DNA from: an uncultured Armatimonadota bacterium
GTDB lineage: Bacteria; Armatimonadota; Fimbriimonadia; Fimbriimonadales; Fimbriimonadaceae
DNA: 64,000 bases
Reading direction: 5' to 3'
Assembly (NCBI GenBank): GCA_903833215.1
Contig: CAILEM010000097.1
Span: 1 to 64,000, forward strand
The notes below the pieces were generated by a model. The model saw only the letters and a program-made list of their open reading frames with translations, did no database searches and was not told the origin of the DNA. The position numbers were made by a program, and so were the translations under genes. This document shows, one piece after another, positions 58,109-64,000 of this stretch (positions are counted from its first letter, which is position 1; each line of letters starts with the position of its first letter).

Positions 58109-58900
58109 GTGCCAGATACGATGAAAAGAATTCAGCTCGTTGTTTCATACGACGGCACCGAGTTCTGCGGCTGGGCCGCACAAACTGGACGGAGAACCGT
58201 TCAGAGTACATTGAGAGAAGCTGTTCGCCGTGTCTCGGGCGAGAAAATCGAGATCGTAGGGGCTAGCCGCACCGACAGTGGGGCTCACGCCAAAGGCCAG
58301 GTGTGTCATTTCGATACCGAAGTGAACATCGAACCGGAGAAGTGGGCACGAATACTGAACAAGGTGATGGAGCCGGATATTGCTGTCGTTTCGTCGAAAC
58401 ATGTTTCGCAGGACTTTCACAGCCGATTCAGCGCGAGAGATCGATTCTATCGATATCGAATTCTCACCGCAGGTCGCGATCCCGCTCGGGCTCGATTCGT
58501 ACACGAGTACGGTCGACCGCTAGACATCCCCAAAATGCAGACTGCCGCTATGGCTCTGCAGGGCGATCACGATTTCAAGGCGTTTACTGAAGAGTTAGAT
58601 CCCGGTGTAGAAAACACCCGGCGAATTCTCTTTTCAGTCGATGTTCGCCAGTTCCGAGATGAGGTGTGGGTGGACGTGGTCGGAACGGCCTTCTTACGCG
58701 GAATGATGCGAAGGATGGCTGGGTCGCTCCTAGAAGTAGGACGCGATTATCGCCCCGTCGAAGAGGTCGGCAAACTCCTCACAGAGGAGCGGTACAAACT
58801 TCAGTGGCCAGTAGTGCTTCCTGCAAATGGGCTTTGCCTAATGCGGATTCGATACGGTCGCCATCCCATAGACAATAGAGCTGCTTCCCAATCGATCTGA
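58109..58900 (+). CDS. truA: tRNA pseudouridine(38-40) synthase
   Basis: VVSYDGTEFCGWAAQTGRRTVQSTL; GASRTDSGAHAKGQVCHF; FLRGMMRRMAGSLLEVGR. Confidence 0.93.
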   Translation: MPDTMKRIQLVVSYDGTEFCGWAAQTGRRTVQSTLREAVRRVSGEKIEIVGASRTDSGAHAKGQVCHFDTEVNIEPEKWARILNKVMEPDIAVVSSKHVSQDFHSRFSARDRFYRYRILTAGRDPARARFVHEYGRPLDIPKMQTAAMALQGDHDFKAFTEELDPGVENTRRILFSVDVRQFRDEVWVDVVGTAFLRGMMRRMAGSLLEVGRDYRPVEEVGKLLTEERYKLQWPVVLPANGLCLMRIRYGRHPIDNRAASQSI

Positions 58901-58922
58901 TTTCAGAGACAGGATAACGGAA

Positions 58923-59366
58923 ATGAATAGGACATACACGAATAAAGAAGGAACGATCGAGCACAAATGGTTTGTGGTTGATGCTGCTGGCATGCCAGTG
59001 GGTCGACTTGCAGCACAGGTTGCTCAGGTCATCCGTGGAAAGCACAAACCGACGTTTGCGTACAACGCTGACTGCGGCGACTTTGTGATCGTCATTAACG
59101 CCGATAAAGTCGTTCTCACCGGCAACAAAGCCGACGAGATCATTTACTGGCACAGCGGTTGGCCAAACGGTCTCAAGAACATCAGCCGAGGCAAAATGCT
59201 CGCCGATGATCCCGTAAAGCTCGTCGAGAAAGCGATCTGGGGCATGACGCCAAAGACCAAGCTCGGCAAACAGTTGTTTAAGAAGCTAAAGGTTTATGCC
59301 GGCAGCGAACACCCCCATGAGGCGCAAAACCCACAGCCACTGAACATCAAGAAGGATAAGAACTAA
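58923..59366 (+). CDS. rplM: 50S ribosomal protein L13
   Basis: WFVVDAAGMPVGRLAAQVAQVIRGKHKPTF; GDFVIVINADKVVLTGNK. Confidence 0.95.
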   Translation: MNRTYTNKEGTIEHKWFVVDAAGMPVGRLAAQVAQVIRGKHKPTFAYNADCGDFVIVINADKVVLTGNKADEIIYWHSGWPNGLKNISRGKMLADDPVKLVEKAIWGMTPKTKLGKQLFKKLKVYAGSEHPHEAQNPQPLNIKKDKN

Positions 59367-59369
59367 CCG

Positions 59370-59765
59370 ATGGCATCTACGCATCAGAACTACGGAACCG
59401 GGCGTCGAAAGTGCGCCATCGCTCGAGTCTGGCTCACACCAGGCGAAGGCAAAATCTCGATCAATGGTCGAGACTTCAAAGAGTATCTCGGACGACCTGT
59501 CCTTGAGATTCTCGTTAAAAGCCCACTCGTCCACCTCAGCATGGACGGACGATACGACGTTAAGGCTACGGCCAAAGGCGGCGGAATCACGGGTCAAGCA
59601 GGCGCAATCCGACTCGGCATTGCACGTGCTCTTCTCGAGATCGATACCGAACTCAGGAAAGAGCTTCGAGCTGGTGGTTATCTAACACGCGACTCGCGAG
59701 TTAAAGAATCTAAGAAGTACGGTCGAAAGAAAGCTCGACGTGGCTTCCAGTTCGTTAAGCGCTGA
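59370..59765 (+). CDS. rpsI: 30S ribosomal protein S9
   Basis: [59 protein letters not shown]. Confidence 0.96.
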   Translation: MASTHQNYGTGRRKCAIARVWLTPGEGKISINGRDFKEYLGRPVLEILVKSPLVHLSMDGRYDVKATAKGGGITGQAGAIRLGIARALLEIDTELRKELRAGGYLTRDSRVKESKKYGRKKARRGFQFVKR

Positions 59766-59816
59766 GATCCAACTCTGCGGTTCCGACAATTCGGTTCCGT
59801 ACCTGTTTCTGCGAAT

Positions 59817-59856
59817 AGCGTTCGAGGGATATGGAATTTCCATCCCTCGAACGCTT
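59817..59856 (+). terminator. Strong hairpin downstream of rpsI
   Basis: AGCGTTCGAGGGATATGG AATTT CCATCCCTCGAACGCTTT. Confidence 0.75.
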
Positions 59857-59991
59857 TCCGTCAAAAAGGCCCCACTAGGCGGCTCCCGAGGAACATGGGC
59901 CGAGTTTTCTCAGACTTACGGTGTTCCTGTGCGCCTATTTCGTAAACTGGCTGCAACGGGATAGCCTTCAATCCCGCATCAATTTAGGTCG

Positions 59992-61269
59992 ATGGCAACA
60001 ACGGTCACCGCTCCCCAGCCGCAGAAAGGTAATTCTCTTCTGCGACGCCCAGCCGTCCTCAAGCTCCTGCTCATTGCACTGCTTGCAGAAACCGGCTACG
60101 CGGTGATGAATCTGTCGACGATGCAGGTCTACCTTCGCGATGACCGCCACTTTGGCACCGGCACAATCGGCCTTGTCATTGTCGCCTTCCTCCTTGCCGA
60201 AGCCGTTTTCAAAAGCCCCATGGGGCATATCTCCGACAAGATCGGGCCTAAGAAGCTCATGCTGATTGGTCCCGCGATGAGCGTCGGTACTGCCCTTGTA
60301 GGACTCGTTATTCCGCGCACCGGTGGCGGCTTCCTTGAGGTCCTTGCATTCCTTGGCCTGCGTAGCTTAGACGGCCTTGGTGCCGCGATGCTGTGGCCTG
60401 CGGCCTATACTGCCGTTAGTAACGCTGTGGATGACTCCGAACGACAGGAGGTGATGTCGTTCCTCAATCTTTGCTACATGGTCGGCATCGCCATCGCTTT
60501 TGGAGTGGGAGGCGTTGCCAATGACCTCACCCATACCAAGTGGGCAGGCATGATCATGGCCGCAAGCCTATTTCTCGCCGTAGCAATCATGTCTTGGCGC
60601 TTTGTGCCTGAGATCGACCCCGCGCTGGCACAGCGAGATCGACCTGGTGAGAGCGGGCTCTCTGACTTCGCAAAGTCTGCAAAGCACATCCCCACTTACC
60701 TTCTGCTTTCGCTGATCACCTTTGCAGGCATCGGATTCCCTCTCGCCATCTTCAAATTCTTCCTCGCCGACCAGTTCCAACTTAGCGAGTCCATGATTGG
60801 AGCCCTGGTGCTTCCCTGTGCCCTCGCAATGGCCGGTGCCAGCGTGCCGATGTCCAAGCTGGGTGAGCGTATGGGACGGTTCCGGGCCGTACACCTCGGA
60901 CTCATGCTATCTGCCGTAGGCATGTGGGTTGTGTCCTCCGGCGCTTTCATACCGCTGTTGAGGCATCCGTGGATTCTAGCTATTGGCGGTATTCCCCTCG
61001 GTGTCGGCTTCCTGCTGACGATTCCCGCCTGGATGGCCAGCGTCAGCGACATTGACCCGAATTGCCGCGGCGCGAATCTCGGCGCTGTAATGACCGCTCA
61101 GGGCCTCGGCGCCATCATCGGCGCACCCATCGGCTCCTACATGTACGAGCACCTCCAAGACGTCGGTCTCGGCCACTCCTTCGGCCGCTACTCCCCCTTC
61201 CTAGGCTGTGCCGCCTGCCTAACCCTCGGCTTCATTTTCAGCCTAAGGGTCCTCCGGACTCCGAAGTAG
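59992..61269 (+). CDS. MFS transporter
   Basis: 12-TM MFS-type sequence; GHISDKIGPKKLMLIGPAMS. Confidence 0.88.
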   Translation: MATTVTAPQPQKGNSLLRRPAVLKLLLIALLAETGYAVMNLSTMQVYLRDDRHFGTGTIGLVIVAFLLAEAVFKSPMGHISDKIGPKKLMLIGPAMSVGTALVGLVIPRTGGGFLEVLAFLGLRSLDGLGAAMLWPAAYTAVSNAVDDSERQEVMSFLNLCYMVGIAIAFGVGGVANDLTHTKWAGMIMAASLFLAVAIMSWRFVPEIDPALAQRDRPGESGLSDFAKSAKHIPTYLLLSLITFAGIGFPLAIFKFFLADQFQLSESMIGALVLPCALAMAGASVPMSKLGERMGRFRAVHLGLMLSAVGMWVVSSGAFIPLLRHPWILAIGGIPLGVGFLLTIPAWMASVSDIDPNCRGANLGAVMTAQGLGAIIGAPIGSYMYEHLQDVGLGHSFGRYSPFLGCAACLTLGFIFSLRVLRTPK

Positions 61270-61327
61270 TCCTTGTCCCGCGCTTCTGATATGCACTTGA
61301 CCTAGAGGGATAGCATTTTCAAGTTGG

Positions 61328-63481
61328 TTGTCACGCGATCTCAATAAAATTGAGGAACTCGCGAACTATTGGGCTCTAAAAATCCCACATACATGTATCG
61401 TGACCGGAGCGACACTATTCTGCTTTTTCATGCTGCATTCAGGTCCTCTAACGCAGGATGACGTAAAGATTGTCTCGGCCGATCAGGCTGCAAGGACCCT
61501 CGGTGTTGAAGCGCACGTTAATGTCGAAGTTAGTCGAGAGATGCGCCAGTTGCCTGTCCTACTCGATGGTAGGGGCGCAAAACCGACGGAATTGCTGCGT
61601 GGGCTGGCTTCGGCACTGCACGCCTCGCTGGTCCAAGATGGGAATATCGTTCGGATTACCCGAACTAGAACGGACCAGACAGCACTAAGGGGCATCGACC
61701 GTAAGTGCTTCATTGAATCCATTCAGCAACGAATCATCTCCTGGGACAAGGAACTGGACAGAGTTCCAAAATCGGGCTCTAGGGGTGCTCTGATCGCCAA
61801 TCAAGTGCATCTTAATGCGGTAGCGATTTCGTCCCATTCCTCATTTCCTGGGGTCGGGATTCCACGCGGAATTGACCCGGCACTTTTGGCTCCGGCGGGA
61901 CAGTTACTTCGGGGTCTGGTCGCTCGATTGCCCATTTCTGAAATGTCGGAAATTGGACCAGGGGAGGGAAAGACTTTCAGTAACGAGCCAACACCCGTTG
62001 AAAACAAACTTCCCAACACGGATGACCTGCTACGCCAATTTGCTGCAGACCAAGCATCGTTTGCTAAAGACCCTGCGCTGACAGTTTCGCAACAGGACCG
62101 AAGGGCATCGACGGACGAATATCTCCTCCCAAAATCGAGTGTCAGTCTAGAGGGTCTCAAATACCTGTTAGTCGTTGTTAGAGACCCAGGCGGCAGTCGA
62201 TTCAGCTTAGCAATTTATAATGCGACCGGTTCGTTTGTCTCCGGCGCCTGGGTTGGGACATTGGCCCGCGACAACGCACTGCCCTACCAAAAGGCGCGTT
62301 TGATTGCCAACCAGCGGAAAGAGGCAACAATCGATCTCCAACCGGAGCAGGTCGAATTTGAGCGCGCGACCTCAGTACCTCAGGTGCAAGTTCCTCCAAA
62401 CTCCTCCCTTTGGAGCCACCTCCTTCACCCAGAAACCTACGATCCGGCGAACTACCTCGTCCCGACCGCATTGAAATCCTGGATCGAATCCGACCAAAAG
62501 CCAGTGATCGCGGTGATATCCGACGATGTGGTCATGGCGGCCCACTATAGTGTGGTCGGGCAAACACTGAACACGGCTGCATTTGAAGCCTTGACATCGA
62601 ACTCAATTGAGCATCTTGATGAATCTGGTATCAGGATTTTCAGACCTCGCAATCCTCTTTGGGCAGAGAAATACACATGTAACCGCACCAGGTCTGGTTC
62701 TGCTCTCCGCCGGTTTGTCCGCGAAGGTCAGGTGGACCTAAGGGGCTATTCCATGTTGTGCTATGAACAGAGTGACGCAATGTCCTACGTTCCACGACAA
62801 TTTCTTGGAGCTGTCAGATTCAGCGCGGTGCTTCCGACATGCGAAATGAACATGGATAGCGGCTTCTTTGAGATGCTTGGCTCCGTGACCAACGAGCGCT
62901 GGGAGGCGCTGGAAAACGGTCAGACAATCGAACTCAACGACGACGAATTTCGCGCAAGGCTATGGAGGGTGCTGCAGCGCATTCCATATAAGCCGGATGA
63001 CCAGGATCGACTACCTGAGATCGCGCAACGAGTAACAGTGTCGCTACCGAATGGTGTTCCTACGAGCGCAAAGCTGAGTTTGAAAAGTCGGACTGACCTA
63101 GCAGTGAGGATGCTCGGAAAGGACTCTCAAAACGGGCAAGGCGATTTGGATATGGCGAGTTACCTCAAGATCTTGCATACGCCGCTCGGATCTCAACTTC
63201 ATATTCCATCGCAACTTCGAATGAATCAAGACAGAAGTCTTTCCGAGCGTGCCAACCACGCATTTGTGGCTCCTGCCACTCGAACCACGACAGGGCTGAC
63301 CTTCGACATCGCCCCTCACTTTGGTTTTTCATTCGATCTGAAATCTCCCTGCCGAATTCTTGGCCCAATGGGTCCCTTTGAGAAGCTACCTGCCGCTCAT
63401 CTTAAGGCTGCGCAAGACGAATGGAACCGGCTGGAAGCGGCTGGAAGTGATTCTCAAACTGGAAATGGTAAGGGCAACTGA
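61328..63481 (+). CDS. Exported hypothetical protein with STN-like N-terminal segment
   Basis: Hydrophobic N-terminus then VKIVSADQAARTLGVEAHVNVEVSREMRQLPVLLDGRGAKPTELLRGLASALHASLVQDGNIVRI (STN-like). Confidence 0.6.
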   Translation: MSRDLNKIEELANYWALKIPHTCIVTGATLFCFFMLHSGPLTQDDVKIVSADQAARTLGVEAHVNVEVSREMRQLPVLLDGRGAKPTELLRGLASALHASLVQDGNIVRITRTRTDQTALRGIDRKCFIESIQQRIISWDKELDRVPKSGSRGALIANQVHLNAVAISSHSSFPGVGIPRGIDPALLAPAGQLLRGLVARLPISEMSEIGPGEGKTFSNEPTPVENKLPNTDDLLRQFAADQASFAKDPALTVSQQDRRASTDEYLLPKSSVSLEGLKYLLVVVRDPGGSRFSLAIYNATGSFVSGAWVGTLARDNALPYQKARLIANQRKEATIDLQPEQVEFERATSVPQVQVPPNSSLWSHLLHPETYDPANYLVPTALKSWIESDQKPVIAVISDDVVMAAHYSVVGQTLNTAAFEALTSNSIEHLDESGIRIFRPRNPLWAEKYTCNRTRSGSALRRFVREGQVDLRGYSMLCYEQSDAMSYVPRQFLGAVRFSAVLPTCEMNMDSGFFEMLGSVTNERWEALENGQTIELNDDEFRARLWRVLQRIPYKPDDQDRLPEIAQRVTVSLPNGVPTSAKLSLKSRTDLAVRMLGKDSQNGQGDLDMASYLKILHTPLGSQLHIPSQLRMNQDRSLSERANHAFVAPATRTTTGLTFDIAPHFGFSFDLKSPCRILGPMGPFEKLPAAHLKAAQDEWNRLEAAGSDSQTGNGKGN

Positions 63482-63780
63482 CGACGTAGTAGCCGGCCGA
63501 CTCTGTCGAGCTTCCACCTGTCTGTCCAGCCTAACTATGGTGGAACGACCAGGTCCTATGGGCCAGGATTTCATTGCAATGGCATTTCGTCGAAGGAATT
63601 CGGCAGCACCGTAGGTGAATATGCAGGAATTCCGTACGCAACTCTCCTAGTTTGGCCTTTCTGTATTTCTGGAAGGCCGCTAAGGTGTGCTAATCTCGCC
63701 AGATACCCACGAAAGAATATATCCTGCATATTCCTTTTTCCACTATATCTCTCCGCAGCTAGTGGATAATGAGGCCAATT

Positions 63781-64000
63781 ATGCTCAGTATAGTGTTCTG
63801 TTCTTTGCTATGCCAGTCAGAAAGTGCGTCGGACATCCGCACAGACAGAAAGCTGGACAAAACATTGTCGCTGACCTTTGTCATGACTCCACTGAAAACC
63901 GTCGTTGCTGCCCTTGCAAAAGAAGCAGGTGAGACGATATCGGTGACGCGGGAGTTGTCAGAGCATAAAGTGAACCTTATTTTTCATGATCGCAAAATCA
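63781..64000 (+). CDS. Start of a second STN-like exported protein, truncated by window end
   Basis: Hand translation: MLSIVFCSLLCQSESASDIRTDRKLDKTLSLTFVMTPLKTVVAALAKEAGETISVTRELSEHKVNLIFHDRKI, open to the window edge. Confidence 0.55.
   Translation, partial: MLSIVFCSLLCQSESASDIRTDRKLDKTLSLTFVMTPLKTVVAALAKEAGETISVTRELSEHKVNLIFHDRKI

Overview
The window is a bacterial chromosome segment. Gene content resembles an Armatimonadota/Fimbriimonas-type genome, but that is inference from content and no database was searched. The first ~2.4 kb is accessory: an orphan RHS C-terminus carrying an L,D-transpeptidase-like tip, a candidate cognate immunity gene, and a decayed IS21-type istA relic. The rest is mostly housekeeping: glyS, an acyl-CoA dehydrogenase-like gene, pepP, prfB with a programmed +1 frameshift, DUF1573/multihaem cytochrome genes, a divergent DnaA-like ATPase, a proteasomal ARC/Mpa-type ATPase, deoA, mtnA, a dapA-like gene, fahA, an ANTAR regulator, a HIT gene, type-4 UDG, an M1 peptidase, purK, fabI, ftcD, a sugar ABC SBP and permease, an A-type Fe-S protein, amtB-glnK, ferredoxin, nadA, namZ-like, a c-di-AMP receptor, holB, an MFS-HEAT fusion, brnT/brnA-like TA, and rpmJ-rpsM-rpsK-rpoA-rplQ-truA-rplM-rpsI. 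The observations I rate highest are the RHS toxin/immunity candidate, the degenerate DnaA paralogue next to ARC/Mpa, the MFS-HEAT fusion, a 175-bp terminal-inverted-repeat element, a recurrent -10-box-next-to-start (leaderless mRNA) architecture, and several families of palindromic intergenic repeats. No CRISPR array, rRNA or convincing tRNA was seen.
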